Positions 1 through 7,079 of a stretch of DNA of 23,285 bases are shown piece by piece. The stretch comes from DATHWB01 sp040905965. Its GTDB lineage: Bacteria > Actinomycetota > Acidimicrobiia > Spongiisociales > ZC4RG35. The translations under genes were made by a program, and so were the position numbers. The stretch spans positions 1-23,285 of the forward strand of contig JBBDQP010000085.1 of NCBI GenBank assembly GCA_040905965.1, written 5' to 3'. The notes below the pieces were generated by a model. It was not told the origin of the DNA. It worked only from the letters and a program-made list of their open reading frames with translations, and did no database searches. The first letter of the stretch is position 1; each line of letters opens with the position of its first letter.

Positions 1-361
1 GGAGGGCGAAACGCTTCCCTGGCGCGCCCCCGGCGAGGATGACGGCGGCAGCCGACGCCGCCATACCCATGCACACCGTGTTGACCGCCGGCTTGACGTA
101 TTGCATGGTGTCGTAGATGGCGAATAGCGAGGTAATCGAACCGCCCGGGCTGTTGATGTACAAGAAGATGTCCTTGTCCGGATCCTCGGATTCGAGGTGC
201 AACATCTGGGCCATGATCAGGTTGGCCACCGTGTCATCGATGGGCGTGCCCAGGAAGATGATGCGGTCTTTCAGCAGCCGGCTGTAGATGTCATAGGTCC
301 GCTCGCCACGGCTGGTGGACTCGGTGACGTAGGGGACGGGGACGTAGCCCTCGGCGCTCAT
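1..361 (-). CDS. clpP: ATP-dependent Clp protease proteolytic subunit ClpP, N-terminal part (cut by window edge)
   Basis: Serine peptidase subunit of the Clp protease, which degrades unfolded or tagged cytosolic proteins, including tmRNA-tagged ones. The 120 visible residues start MSAEGYVPVPYV and contain DRIIFLGTPIDD (about 32-43), the glycine-rich INSPGGS loop (70-76) and GMAAS (99-103), where S103 is the expected nucleophile. The catalytic His and Asp lie beyond the window edge. The ATG overlaps the TGA of tig by one base (TGATG), so the two genes are translationally coupled, the usual tig-clpP order in many bacteria. After the active Ser the sequence is AAAVILAGG instead of the more usual MGAFLLAAG, so this could be one of two ClpP paralogues, as actinobacteria often have. 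Family call is firm. Confidence 0.95.
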   Translation of the reverse strand, partial: MSAEGYVPVPYVTESTSRGERTYDIYSRLLKDRIIFLGTPIDDTVANLIMAQMLHLESEDPDKDIFLYINSPGGSITSLFAIYDTMQYVKPAVNTVCMGMAASAAAVILAGGAPGKRFAL

Positions 362-1827
362 CATTCCTCCTCGGTCGACGCTTCAGCGTCAGACACTTCA
401 ACTTCGCTCAGGATTTCACCTTCGACGACCTCGCCTTCGAAAACGTCTCCGGCGACCACTTCGCCTTCGACGATCTCACCGTCATACGGGTCAGGTTCGG
501 GGTCGACGACCGTCAGGTCCACGTCGTTCCCGTCCTCGTCGACAGGTCGAGCACTCGAAAGGATCCTCTCGAGTGCTTTGTTGCGGAGGATATCACTGGT
601 GATGCTCTTCTCTTCGGGACTCCCCCGCAGGGCCTCCCGGAAGGTAGTGGCATCGAGGCGGGCCTCGGATTCCTGGGCCAGGGCGGCGTTGACGACCGCC
701 AGGATCTCGTCTTCGGTGACTTCCAGACCCTCCTGATCCGCCACGGTATCGAGCAACAGCCGGGTTCGAACGCCGCGTTCGGCCTGGGCAGTGGCATCGG
801 CGACGAAACCCTGCTGGGTCTGTCCTGTGACTTCGAGATAGTCGGCGAACTCAATCCCCTGCTGTTCGAGGCGGTGGCCGAAACGGTGGAGGATGTCATC
901 CATCTCCGAACGAACGATTGCCGTCGGGATTTCCAGTTCGATGCCATCGACCAACTCGCCGACCGCCTGCTCCCGGAAGCGGTTCGCCAGCACCCTGGTC
1001 TTCATCTGGGCGAGTTGGGAGCGCATCTCGATGCGCATCTCCTCGACCGTCTCGAACTCGGTGACCTCGTCGACCCACTCGTCGGTCAGTTCCGGACGGA
1101 CCCGGACCCGGACGTCGGTGACGGTGATCGCAAAGGTGACCTCACGCCCTGCATCGTCCCCGAAACCGTCGGGGAGCAGCGAGTCGAATGTGACGGTCGT
1201 GTCCTTGCCGGCTCCGACCAGCACTTCGTCGACGCCGTCGAGGAACAATTCGGAGCCGACCTCGTAAACGAGGTCGCTGGCACTGGCATCGGAAACCGGT
1301 TCACCATCGGCGGTCGCCGAAACGTCCAAGGTGACGAAGTCACCCGTCTCGACCGGGCGGTCCACCTGGTCGAGACTCCCGAATTGGTCGCGCAAGCGGT
1401 TGATCTGTTCTTCCAGTTCTTCGTCGGAGATCTCAGGGGAGCCGACTTCGATGGCCCGATCGTGGATCTCGGGCGCCTCGGCGAGCGTCGGCCAGGTCGT
1501 CACCCTCACTTCGACCTTGATGCCCTCAGGGATGTCGATCAGGCTCTCGAGGCTGGGCGACACCGCCAGCTCCAGACCCATCTCGTCGAGGACCTCACTC
1601 ACCTTCTGCGGCAACAGATCGTCGATCGCCTCGGAGCGGACGCGGTCCTTGCCGACGGTGGATTCGACGATCGGCCGGGGGGCCTTGCCTGGGCGGAAGC
1701 CCGGAATGCGCACCTCGTTGGCGAGACGGCGTGCCGCCTTCGACTTGGCGGCCTCCAACTCCGATTCTTCGACCACGAAGGAAACGAACTTTTCGAACGG
1801 ACCGGCATCGGTCACGGTGACGGACAC
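361..1827 (-). CDS. tig: Trigger factor, ribosome-associated chaperone with PPIase domain
   Basis: Chaperone that docks at the ribosome exit tunnel and shields nascent chains. The N-terminal ribosome-binding signature GFRPGKAP is at about residues 43-50, followed by an FKBP-like peptidyl-prolyl isomerase domain (about 160-240, starting ETGDFVTLDVSA) and the helical C-terminal substrate domain. I choose GTG at 1827 (488 aa) because AGGAG lies 5 nt upstream; a GTG at 1833 in the same frame would put the start directly against the ribosome-binding site. The protein is longer than the E. coli one (432 aa) because of a roughly 60-residue very acidic tail with repeated GEVV(E/A)G(E/D) units from about residue 429. 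It lies directly upstream of clpP and overlaps it by one base. Confidence 0.95.
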   Translation of the reverse strand: MSVTVTDAGPFEKFVSFVVEESELEAAKSKAARRLANEVRIPGFRPGKAPRPIVESTVGKDRVRSEAIDDLLPQKVSEVLDEMGLELAVSPSLESLIDIPEGIKVEVRVTTWPTLAEAPEIHDRAIEVGSPEISDEELEEQINRLRDQFGSLDQVDRPVETGDFVTLDVSATADGEPVSDASASDLVYEVGSELFLDGVDEVLVGAGKDTTVTFDSLLPDGFGDDAGREVTFAITVTDVRVRVRPELTDEWVDEVTEFETVEEMRIEMRSQLAQMKTRVLANRFREQAVGELVDGIELEIPTAIVRSEMDDILHRFGHRLEQQGIEFADYLEVTGQTQQGFVADATAQAERGVRTRLLLDTVADQEGLEVTEDEILAVVNAALAQESEARLDATTFREALRGSPEEKSITSDILRNKALERILSSARPVDEDGNDVDLTVVDPEPDPYDGEIVEGEVVAGDVFEGEVVEGEILSEVEVSDAEASTEEE

Positions 1828-1860
1828 ATGCACTCCTGTGCTGGACGACTAATTGCTGCA

Positions 1861-1889
1861 AGAAGCCGGGAGGGAAACTCCCGGCTTCT
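1861..1889 (-). terminator. 12-bp perfect hairpin between tRNA-His and tig
   Basis: Positions 1861-1872 (AGAAGCCGGGAG) pair perfectly with 1878-1889 around a five-base GGAAA loop. On the minus strand it follows tRNA-His by six bases and precedes tig. The tail beyond it (TTGCAGCAATT) is only weakly T-rich. It may terminate the tRNA-His transcript or act in the tig leader. Confidence 0.5.
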
Positions 1890-1895
1890 GCGTGG

Positions 1896-1971
1896 GGTGA
1901 CCGAGGGGATTTGAACCCCCGACATCCAGGACCACAACCTGGCGCTCTAACCGAGCTGAGCTACGGCCACC
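1896..1971 (-). tRNA. tRNA-His (anticodon GTG)
   Basis: Read on the minus strand, the acceptor strands GTGGCCG and CGGTCAC pair over seven bases with one G-T pair. The anticodon loop TTGTGGT sits on the five-pair stem CCAGG/CCTGG, and the T arm is GGGGG TTCAAAT CCCCT with its usual TTC. The extra G at position -1 (1971), facing discriminator C, is the tRNA-His identity feature. CCA is not encoded. Confidence 0.95.
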
Positions 1972-1998
1972 ACGGTCGGCGGCGCCGACGGAACCGGC

Positions 1999-2042
1999 AG
2001 TGTAATCCTGCGAGGTCTCCGAGGTCACACTGGCAATACAAT
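1999..2042. promoter_or_regulatory. Divergent tRNA promoter region (-10 boxes for tRNA-His and tRNA-Arg)
   Basis: The gap between the divergent His and Arg tRNA genes has a -10-like hexamer on each strand. TACAAT (2037-2042) is 7 nt before tRNA-Arg, and TACACT on the minus strand (2004-1999) points toward tRNA-His. A GTGACC -35-like hexamer is 18 nt before the minus-strand box. No clear -35 was found for the plus-strand box. Confidence 0.4.
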
Positions 2043-2049
2043 CCCCGAT

Positions 2050-2123
2050 GCCCTCGTAGCTCAGTTGGATAGAGCAAGTCACTTCTAATGACTAGGTCAC
2101 GGGTTCGAATCCTGTCGAGGGCA
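2050..2123 (+). tRNA. tRNA-Arg (anticodon TCT)
   Basis: Acceptor strands GCCCTCG (2050-2056) and CGAGGGC (2116-2122) pair perfectly, with discriminator A at 2123. The anticodon loop CTTCTAA, on stem AGTCA/TGACT, gives TCT, reading AGA/AGG codons, which are rare in a GC-rich genome. CCA is not encoded. Confidence 0.95.
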
Positions 2124-2169
2124 CGAAGAGCGAACGCTCTCCGAACCCAGATCGGCGCTCTTCGCGTGG

Positions 2170-2240
2170 AGCGGGTGAAGGGGATCGAACCCTCACAACC
2201 AGCTTGGAAGGCTGGGGCTCTACCATTGAGCTACACCCGC
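2170..2240 (-). tRNA. tRNA-Gly (anticodon TCC)
   Basis: On the minus strand, acceptor strands GCGGGTG and CACCCGC pair, and loop CTTCCAA on stem CCAGC/GCTGG gives anticodon TCC. The T arm is GAGGG TTCGATC CCCTT. The gene lies 25 nt downstream of tRNA-Pro on the same strand; a TAAAAT hexamer (2259-2254, minus strand) between them could be its own -10 box. Confidence 0.95.
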
Positions 2241-2265
2241 AGGGTCGGACGGCATTTTAGCCTGG

Positions 2266-2339
2266 TCGGGCTGGTCGGATTCGAACCGACGGCCTCCTGC
2301 TCCCAAAGCAGGCGCGCTGCCAAGCTGCGCCACAGCCCG
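2266..2339 (-). tRNA. tRNA-Pro (anticodon TGG)
   Basis: On the minus strand, CGGGCTG and CAGCCCG form the acceptor stem, and loop TTTGGGA on CCTGC/GCAGG gives anticodon TGG. The T arm GTCGG TTCGAAT CCGAC is perfect. The discriminator is A (2266). A TATGAC hexamer on the minus strand (2360-2355) lies upstream as a possible -10 box. Confidence 0.95.
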
Positions 2340-2405
2340 TGTCCCGCTGATTCTGTCATACCTCGGGTCGGTGTCGGCCGACTGTGTTGGTCCGGCCCGA
2401 CTGTT

Positions 2406-2411
2406 TACACT
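2406..2411 (+). promoter_or_regulatory. -10 box for tRNA-Lys/tRNA-Leu
   Basis: TACACT lies 7 nt before the tRNA-Lys 5' end, the same spacing as TACAAT before tRNA-Arg. No convincing -35 box was seen. The Leu tRNA, 21 nt further on, is probably on the same transcript. Confidence 0.35.
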
Positions 2412-2418
2412 CCCCGCC

Positions 2419-2494
2419 GGGTCGCTAGCTCAATTGGCAGAGCAACAGACTCTTAATCTGCAGGTTCCGGGTTCGAGTCCCGGGCGGCCTACCA
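2419..2494 (+). tRNA. tRNA-Lys (anticodon CTT)
   Basis: Acceptor strands GGGTCGC and GCGGCCT pair with two G-T pairs. The anticodon loop CTCTTAA gives CTT. The T arm CCGGG TTCGAGT CCCGG is perfect. The 3' CCA is encoded here (2492-2494), unlike the other tRNA genes of the cluster. Confidence 0.93.
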
Positions 2495-2515
2495 CCCATC
2501 TCAAAACGCACTCAC

Positions 2516-2598
2516 GCGGGTGTGGCGGAATTGGAAGACGCGCTGGGTTTAGGTCCCAGTGGGCGAAGCCCGTGGAGGTTCGAGTCCTCTCGCCCGCA
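2516..2598 (+). tRNA. tRNA-Leu (anticodon TAG)
   Basis: Acceptor strands GCGGGTG and CGCCCGC pair with one G-T pair. The anticodon loop TTTAGGT, on stem CTGGG/CCCAG, gives TAG. A long variable arm (TGGGCGAAGCCCG) marks it as a class II tRNA. It ends eight bases before the stop codon of the convergent rdgB gene. Confidence 0.95.
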
Positions 2599-2606
2599 CC
2601 CAATGG

Positions 2607-3188
2607 TCAGGTCGCGAGCACGTCGGCCAGCGTTCGCAGTGCACGGGCGCGATGGCTGATCTCGGATTTCTCTTCCTTCGTCATCTCGCCCAGGGTCCGA
2701 CCGTCCACTGCGAAGACCGGGTCGTAGCCGAAGCCGTAGACGCCTCGCTGCTCGCGTGCGATCTCGCCTTCCAGTGCGCCGGCCGCCGTCCATTCGTGGC
2801 CTGTGGTCGGGTCGACGACTGCGATGACAGTCCGGAAACGGGCAGTCCGGTCGGATCGGTCACCCAGTTCGGCCAGGAGCTTGGCGACGTTGTCGGAGTA
2901 GGAGGCGTCAGTTCCGGCGTAACGGGCGCTGTGCACACCGGGAGCACCACCGAGGGCGTCGACTTCGAGTCCGGTGTCGTCGGCGACGGAGACGAGTCCG
3001 GTGGCGGCAGCCACCGCCCGCGCCTTGAGAAGGGCGTTGCCTTCCAGAGTGGGCTCGGTTTCGTCGACGTCGGGCCAGTCGAGACCGCGCACGATTTCGT
3101 CGACGATCCCCAGACCGGCGAGAACCGCCTCGACTTCGGCGATCTTGTCCGGATTCTTCGATGCGACAATCGCCCGGCCGAACCTCAC
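2607..3188 (-). CDS. rdgB: RdgB/HAM1-type non-canonical purine NTP pyrophosphatase
   Basis: Hydrolyses dITP, XTP and ITP to monophosphates, keeping deaminated purines out of DNA and RNA. The 193-aa protein shows the family motifs in order: ASKNPDK at 9-15 (substrate loop), ADDTGLEVDALGG at 69-81 with the metal-binding and catalytic Asp pair, the GVHSARYAG loop at 84-92, GFGYDPVF at 152-159 and SHRARA at 178-183. Length is normal for the family. The GTG start overlaps the TGA of rph (GTGA), so it is the last gene of the pdxH-MBL-rph-rdgB operon. It converges on tRNA-Leu. Confidence 0.95.
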   Translation of the reverse strand: MRFGRAIVASKNPDKIAEVEAVLAGLGIVDEIVRGLDWPDVDETEPTLEGNALLKARAVAAATGLVSVADDTGLEVDALGGAPGVHSARYAGTDASYSDNVAKLLAELGDRSDRTARFRTVIAVVDPTTGHEWTAAGALEGEIAREQRGVYGFGYDPVFAVDGRTLGEMTKEEKSEISHRARALRTLADVLAT

Positions 3189-3886
3189 GGGGTGGTGGCC
3201 CGGATCTGGGCGTCGACCAGTTCGCGGATCCCGGCGGCGGCTAGGTCCAGCATCTCGTCGAGTTGAGCCCGGTCGAATGGGGCGCCTTCCGCAGTTCCCT
3301 GGACTTCCACCAGGCCGCCCTCGCCTGACATCACGACGTTCAGGTCGACTTGGGCAGCTGCGTCGGACTCGTATTCGAGGTCGAGCAGGATTTCGCCTTC
3401 GACGATGCCGACCGACGTCGCCGCCACCTGGTCACGGATCGGATTGCGCACCACGAGGTTCTGGGCCAGCGCCCACTCCAGCGCCTCGTGCATCGCCACC
3501 CAGGCGCCGGTCACCGCCGCGGTCCGGGTGCCGCCGTCGGCCTGGATGACGTCGCAGTCGACCCTGACCGTCACGTTGGGCATCTTGTCGAGGCTGACGA
3601 TCGACCGGAGGGCCCGGCCGATGAGGCGGCTGATCTCCTGCTGACGACCCTTCGTGTACGCGTCCCGGCGGATCCTTTCGGAACTCGATCCGGGCAGCAT
3701 GGCGTATTCGGCGGTCACCCAGCCCTTGCCGCTGTCCCTCATCCATCTCGGCATGTCGGTGTCGATCGACGCGGTGCACAGCACCCGGGTTCGTCCCATC
3801 TCGATGAGGACCGACCCTGGCGTGGCATCGGTGTAGCCGACGTGGAGTCGGAGGTCTCGGAGTTCGTCTGCTGCGCGCTCGCGCAT
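3185..3886 (-). CDS. rph: Ribonuclease PH
   Basis: Phosphorolytic 3'-5' exoribonuclease that trims tRNA precursors, transferring nucleotides to phosphate. The 233-aa protein has the PH-domain core: GSVLIEMGRTRVLCTAS (24-40), GRQQEISRLIGRALR (80-94) and CDVIQADGGTRTAAVTGA (111-128) with the phosphate-binding GGTRT, then MSGEGGLVEVQGTAEG near the C terminus. The ATG is two bases after the stop of the upstream hydrolase gene. An open frame continues further upstream, but it overlaps that gene and lacks PH-domain sequence. The next gene, rdgB, overlaps by four bases. The rph-rdgB pairing is common in bacteria. Confidence 0.96.
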   Translation of the reverse strand: MRERAADELRDLRLHVGYTDATPGSVLIEMGRTRVLCTASIDTDMPRWMRDSGKGWVTAEYAMLPGSSSERIRRDAYTKGRQQEISRLIGRALRSIVSLDKMPNVTVRVDCDVIQADGGTRTAAVTGAWVAMHEALEWALAQNLVVRNPIRDQVAATSVGIVEGEILLDLEYESDAAAQVDLNVVMSGEGGLVEVQGTAEGAPFDRAQLDEMLDLAAAGIRELVDAQIRATTP

Positions 3887-3888
3887 GG

Positions 3889-4635
3889 TCACACCTCGAT
3901 TGTGAGACCCGGAGCGGCATGCGATACCGGGCCGGGGAAAGTCGTCTGGGCTTCGGCAACAGACCGTACCGGATCGAGACCGGGCTTCAGGTGGGTGAGG
4001 ACCAAACGCTCGGCGCCAAGGGCGGCGGCGAGGGTGCCCGCCTGGGTAGCGGTGAGATGTTGGGTGTAGTTGCCTCCGTCGCCGTCGCCCTGCCAGGAGG
4101 CCTCGGACAGCACGACGTCGGACTGCGGGACGGCCTTCCACCACTCCCCCGCCATTCCCGTGTCCCCGGTGTAGAAGAGTGACCGACCGGAGGATTCGAT
4201 CCGGACCGACACCGCCGACACCGAATGGTCGACGCCGAAAAACTCCAGATCCATCGTCCCGATGTGGCGGCGGGCACCATGACTCACCGGGGCGGCGATG
4301 AAGACCTCCCAGAATCGATTGCCGCTGCCCGCATCGACGAAGGCGCTGAGGGCGTTCAACGTCGACTGCGGCGCGATCAGCGGCACGCCGACCTTCCGCT
4401 CTTTGCCGTACGCCCACAGGTGATAGAGGGCGAGGACGTCGGCGCAGTGGTCCGGATGACGGTGGGACACCACAATTGCGTCGACGTCCAGAGGGTCCGA
4501 CAGCCCCGGCATCGTTCCGAAACCCAGATCGACGATGATCCGGGTCTCGCCGTCTGCGACCACGTAGCCCGAAGAGGGAAGACCCGGTGCGGGCCAGCTG
4601 CCGGTCGAACCGAGCACGTCGAGGCGGAGCGTCAC
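3889..4635 (-). CDS. Metallo-beta-lactamase fold hydrolase, Rv1339-like (candidate cyclic-nucleotide phosphodiesterase)
   Basis: The 248-aa cytosolic protein has the MBL zinc motif SHRHPDHCAD (57-66; H58, H60, D62, H63), FYTGDTG (154-160, D158 the bridging Asp), NYTQHLTATQAG (189-200) and LTHLKPG (213-219, H215). That is the RNase Z/class II phosphodiesterase-like layout. M. tuberculosis Rv1339, reported as an atypical class II cAMP phosphodiesterase, sits in the same place just before rphA and the rdgB homologue, so cyclic-nucleotide hydrolysis is the best guess. The GTG start overlaps the TGA of pdxH (GTGA); a longer upstream reading runs into pdxH and has no MBL sequence. Substrate is inferred from context, not read from sequence. 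Confidence 0.85.
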   Translation of the reverse strand: MTLRLDVLGSTGSWPAPGLPSSGYVVADGETRIIVDLGFGTMPGLSDPLDVDAIVVSHRHPDHCADVLALYHLWAYGKERKVGVPLIAPQSTLNALSAFVDAGSGNRFWEVFIAAPVSHGARRHIGTMDLEFFGVDHSVSAVSVRIESSGRSLFYTGDTGMAGEWWKAVPQSDVVLSEASWQGDGDGGNYTQHLTATQAGTLAAALGAERLVLTHLKPGLDPVRSVAEAQTTFPGPVSHAAPGLTIEV

Positions 4636-5258
4636 GGAGCGAGCCGTTCCCTGAGCCAGCCGTCTTCGGATCGCGTGTAACGGATGCGGTCGTGGAGACG
4701 ATTCGGTCTGCCCTGCCAGAACTCGAACGCGGTCGGCTCGACGCCGTATCCACCCCAGCCCGCCGGCCGCGTCACCTCTCCGCTCGCCACCACCTCCGCC
4801 ACTCGCTCTTCCAGCCACTGACGCGACGGGATCGGTTCGCTCTGCGGTGAGGCGATCGCTCCCGCCCGGGATTCGAACGGACGAGAGTCGAAGTAGGCAT
4901 CACTCATCCCGGCGGGAACCGGACTGGCGATGCCGTCGATCCGCACCTGGCGATGCAACACGAACCATGGGAACAGCAAGCTGACTTTCGGGTTGGATTC
5001 GATGTCCCGCGCTTTGCGCGAGCCCCGGTTGGTGTAGAAAACGAACCGGCCTTCGTGGATCTCACGTAGCAATACGGCGCGACTCGAAGGTTCGTCCCCG
5101 CCGATTGTCGACACGACCATGGCGTTGACTTCGACGATGTCGGTGGCGGCATCGGCGAACCAGCGGGCGAACTGCGCGAACGGATCGGGGTCGGTGTCGG
5201 TGAGGTCGATCCCGCTCGCCTCGTACTGGATGCGGCGACTCAATGCGTCTTCGATCAC
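4632..5258 (-). CDS. pdxH: Pyridoxamine 5'-phosphate oxidase
   Basis: FMN enzyme oxidising pyridoxine or pyridoxamine phosphate to pyridoxal phosphate. The 208-aa protein aligns along its length with E. coli PdxH: DPDPFAQFARWFADA (23-37), AMVVSTIGG (46-54), SSRAVLLRE (58-66), FVFYTNRGSRKARDIESNP (72-90) for FMN binding, VSLLFPW (92-98), RQVRIDG (103-109) and the C-terminal WGGYGVEPTAFEFWQGRPNR (168-187) followed by LHDR and the final RLAP. The GTG at 5258 gives a normal-length protein; the open frame extends far upstream without family sequence. It is the first gene of the four-gene operon, with probable promoter in the gap shared with the divergent DUF983 gene. Confidence 0.94.
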   Translation of the reverse strand: MIEDALSRRIQYEASGIDLTDTDPDPFAQFARWFADAATDIVEVNAMVVSTIGGDEPSSRAVLLREIHEGRFVFYTNRGSRKARDIESNPKVSLLFPWFVLHRQVRIDGIASPVPAGMSDAYFDSRPFESRAGAIASPQSEPIPSRQWLEERVAEVVASGEVTRPAGWGGYGVEPTAFEFWQGRPNRLHDRIRYTRSEDGWLRERLAP

Positions 5259-5324
5259 CCGGCGAGAATACGAGGACTCGCCCCCACCCGACGCTCGACC
5301 CGGTTTTGGTCGGCGAAACGCACT

Positions 5325-5352
5325 GTTTTTGTAGCGGTGGTTCGCTAAAAAC
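5325..5352. promoter_or_regulatory. AT-rich dyad in the divergent pdxH/DUF983 gap
   Basis: GTTTTT (5325-5330) and AAAAAC (5347-5352) flank AGCG (5333-5336) and CGCT (5343-5346), a near-perfect inverted repeat with a two-base bulge and GTGGTT centre. It stands out in a GC-rich gap between divergent genes, so an operator is more likely than a terminator. The regulator is unknown. Confidence 0.3.
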
Positions 5353-5384
5353 GCGGATGGGGCGGGGGGTTCTAGCCTCGGGAT

Positions 5385-5756
5385 GTGGAACGGGCCGGGT
5401 TTGGGACGATGTTCGGGCGGGGATTGAGGAAACGGTGCCCGCGCTGTGGAGGCGGTGGCATCTTCCGCAGCTTCGGCGAGCTTCACGACCGCTGCCCCAC
5501 CTGCGGGCTCCGATTCGAACGCGAGCACGGGTACTGGGTGGGGGCGATGATCATCAACACCGTCGTCACCTTCGGACTCCTGCTCCTGGTGCTCGTCGGC
5601 GGAATGATCCTGTGGTGGCCGGATGTGCCGTGGACTCCGCTCTTCGTCGCGACGGTCGTCGTCGCCGGACTCACCCCGATCCTCTTCCAACCGCGATCGC
5701 GCACGGTCTGGATGGCAATCGAGATGTCCTATCACCCGGTAGAGGGCGACGGGTAG
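5385..5756 (+). CDS. DUF983 family membrane protein with zinc ribbon
   Basis: The 123-aa protein of unknown function has a four-cysteine zinc-ribbon-like N terminus (CPRCGGGGIFRSF then CPTCGLRFE, about 18-45) and two membrane helices, about 53-73 (AMIINTVVTFGLLLLVLVGG) and 79-98. It ends with a short tail (MAIEMSYHP). This is the DUF983 architecture. GTG at 5385 is used; ATG at 5409 is an alternative that keeps the domain whole. A TAGCCT hexamer (5373-5378) ends 6 nt before the GTG, so the mRNA may be leaderless. It converges on the anti-sigma gene with only five bases between stops. DUF983 proteins are often near cytochrome oxidase genes elsewhere, but none is seen here. Confidence 0.8.
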   Translation: MERAGFGTMFGRGLRKRCPRCGGGGIFRSFGELHDRCPTCGLRFEREHGYWVGAMIINTVVTFGLLLLVLVGGMILWWPDVPWTPLFVATVVVAGLTPILFQPRSRTVWMAIEMSYHPVEGDG

Positions 5757-5761
5757 CGCGC

Positions 5762-6415
5762 TCAGGCCAGCGGTTGTGCGACGAGTACCTCGCCGGTGGG
5801 TTCAGTCGAGCCCCCGGACGGTTCGATGGTCAGCCCAACGACAAGGCCCGGTTCGGCGGTGCCGTCGAGGACGACCGTCGCCGTACCGTCTTCGGGGAGG
5901 AACGTGCCAGCCGAGCGGGGGCCGTCGTCGTCGATCAACCACAACTGATAGGTTCGGCCTTCGCCAGGATCGGGGAGCTGGTCGGAGACGAAGACCACTC
6001 GGCCCACCTCACGGGAGTAGACCACCTGAGTGTTGGCGAACGGGGAGGCGTCGACGTCGAGCACCACCACGTCGTCTGCCGCGTAGATCTGTTCGACGAG
6101 GTCTGGTTCACCGCCGACGGCGACGGCGACGACGACGGACAACGCGGCGGCAGCCGCGGTGAGCCCGGCGGCGAGACCGGCGAAGCGCCTGCGGGCAGGC
6201 GGGCGTTGCTCGATTCCTGCCATCACCGCCGCCTTGACCGATTCGGGTACCGGCTCGGTAGAGGCGGCGACGTATGCGGCGAAACCCCGGCCCAATTCCT
6301 CGAGTTCGGCCTGGCAGTCAGCACAGTCGGCGAGGTGACCCTCGTACCGGCGTCGTTCGATGTCGTCGAGCGCGTCGACGATGTAGAGCGCTGTCAGATC
6401 GTGGATGTCATCCAT
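5762..6415 (-). CDS. RskA-like membrane anti-sigma factor with zinc-binding N-terminal domain
   Basis: Partner of the ECF sigma factor encoded just upstream, expected to hold it at the membrane until a signal triggers proteolysis. The cytosolic N terminus carries the zinc-associated anti-sigma motif HLADCADC (H27, C31, C34). A single membrane helix is at about 79-100 after a basic stretch (PPARRRFAG). The extracytoplasmic C-terminal domain (about 104-217) contains YQLWLIDDDGPRSAGTF, typical of the RskA C-terminal domain. The 217-aa length is normal. The ATG overlaps the sigma gene's stop by eight bases, so the two proteins are co-translated. Confidence 0.9.
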   Translation of the reverse strand: MDDIHDLTALYIVDALDDIERRRYEGHLADCADCQAELEELGRGFAAYVAASTEPVPESVKAAVMAGIEQRPPARRRFAGLAAGLTAAAAALSVVVAVAVGGEPDLVEQIYAADDVVVLDVDASPFANTQVVYSREVGRVVFVSDQLPDPGEGRTYQLWLIDDDGPRSAGTFLPEDGTATVVLDGTAEPGLVVGLTIEPSGGSTEPTGEVLVAQPLA

Positions 6416-6959
6416 CGCTCTCTCCCATCGCTGACGCCAACCTTCCCAGTCCGTCGCGGATCCGAGTCTTCACCGTTCCGAGCGGCACGTCGAGCCTTTC
6501 CGCCACCTCGCGGTGGGTGAGCCCCCCGTAGAAGGCGAGGTCGAGCGCCTGGCGTTGAAGATCGGACAGGGATGCCAGCGCCGCCGACACCCTGGTCCGG
6601 TCATCGAGGTCCGCCACCACATCACCGACCGGGTCGCCTGGCTCGGTGAGAGCCGACGGGTTCGCCAGATCCCGATCACGCGCCGACTGGGTCGACCGCA
6701 CAACGTCGATCGCCCGGCGCTTGGCCATCACAGCGATCCACGTTCTGGCAGAACCGCGGCCTTGCTCGAACCGCGTTGCCTTGCGCCAGACTTCGAGGAA
6801 GACCTCCTGGGCGATCTCGGCTGCCAGGTCGCGGTCGACAACGACGCGCCGAGCAATCCCGTAGACGAGATCGGCGGTGGCGTCGTACAACTGGTTGAAA
6901 GCATGGCGATCTCCGTTCGCGACCTGCACCAACAGCGCATCGAGTTCGGCGCCGCTCAT
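6408..6959 (-). CDS. ECF (extracytoplasmic function) sigma factor, SigK-like
   Basis: The 183-aa RNA polymerase sigma subunit has only regions 2 and 4. Region 2 spans about 15-85 (DRHAFNQLYDATADLVYGIA, then EIAQEVFLEVWRKATRF and ARTWIAVMAKRRAIDVVRS). Region 4 spans about 125-178 with the helix-turn-helix LTHREVAERLDVPLGTVKTR. The pairing with an RskA-type anti-sigma factor is that of mycobacterial SigK/RskA, hence the comparison; the target genes are unknown. ATG at 6959 is chosen because GCGGAG lies upstream and region 2 starts normally from it. An open frame continues upstream to a GTG at 7040. An inverted repeat lies 16 nt upstream of the ATG. Confidence 0.92.
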   Translation of the reverse strand: MSGAELDALLVQVANGDRHAFNQLYDATADLVYGIARRVVVDRDLAAEIAQEVFLEVWRKATRFEQGRGSARTWIAVMAKRRAIDVVRSTQSARDRDLANPSALTEPGDPVGDVVADLDDRTRVSAALASLSDLQRQALDLAFYGGLTHREVAERLDVPLGTVKTRIRDGLGRLASAMGESDG

Positions 6960-6975
6960 CGGACCACTCCGCTCA

Positions 6976-6993
6976 TACCGGTGTGATCCGGTA
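6976..6993. promoter_or_regulatory. TACCGG-N6-CCGGTA dyad upstream of the sigma gene
   Basis: A perfect 6-6-6 inverted repeat lies 16 nt before the sigma factor ATG, close to its ribosome-binding site. It could be an operator or a small mRNA hairpin gating translation. I know of no regulator for it. Confidence 0.35.
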
Positions 6994-7079
6994 GGTGCGG
7001 TCCTGGCGGCGACGATCGTGTGCACGGCCGTTGCGGTCATTGTCGAACGTGGTTCGGAGTCGCAGGCCCGGAGGATTGG

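Noticed and set aside
874..1914. Long open frame antisense to tig (346 codons)
   Set aside because: It is the mirror of a real gene in GC-rich DNA, has no recognisable motif, and runs over the hairpin into the tRNA-His gene.
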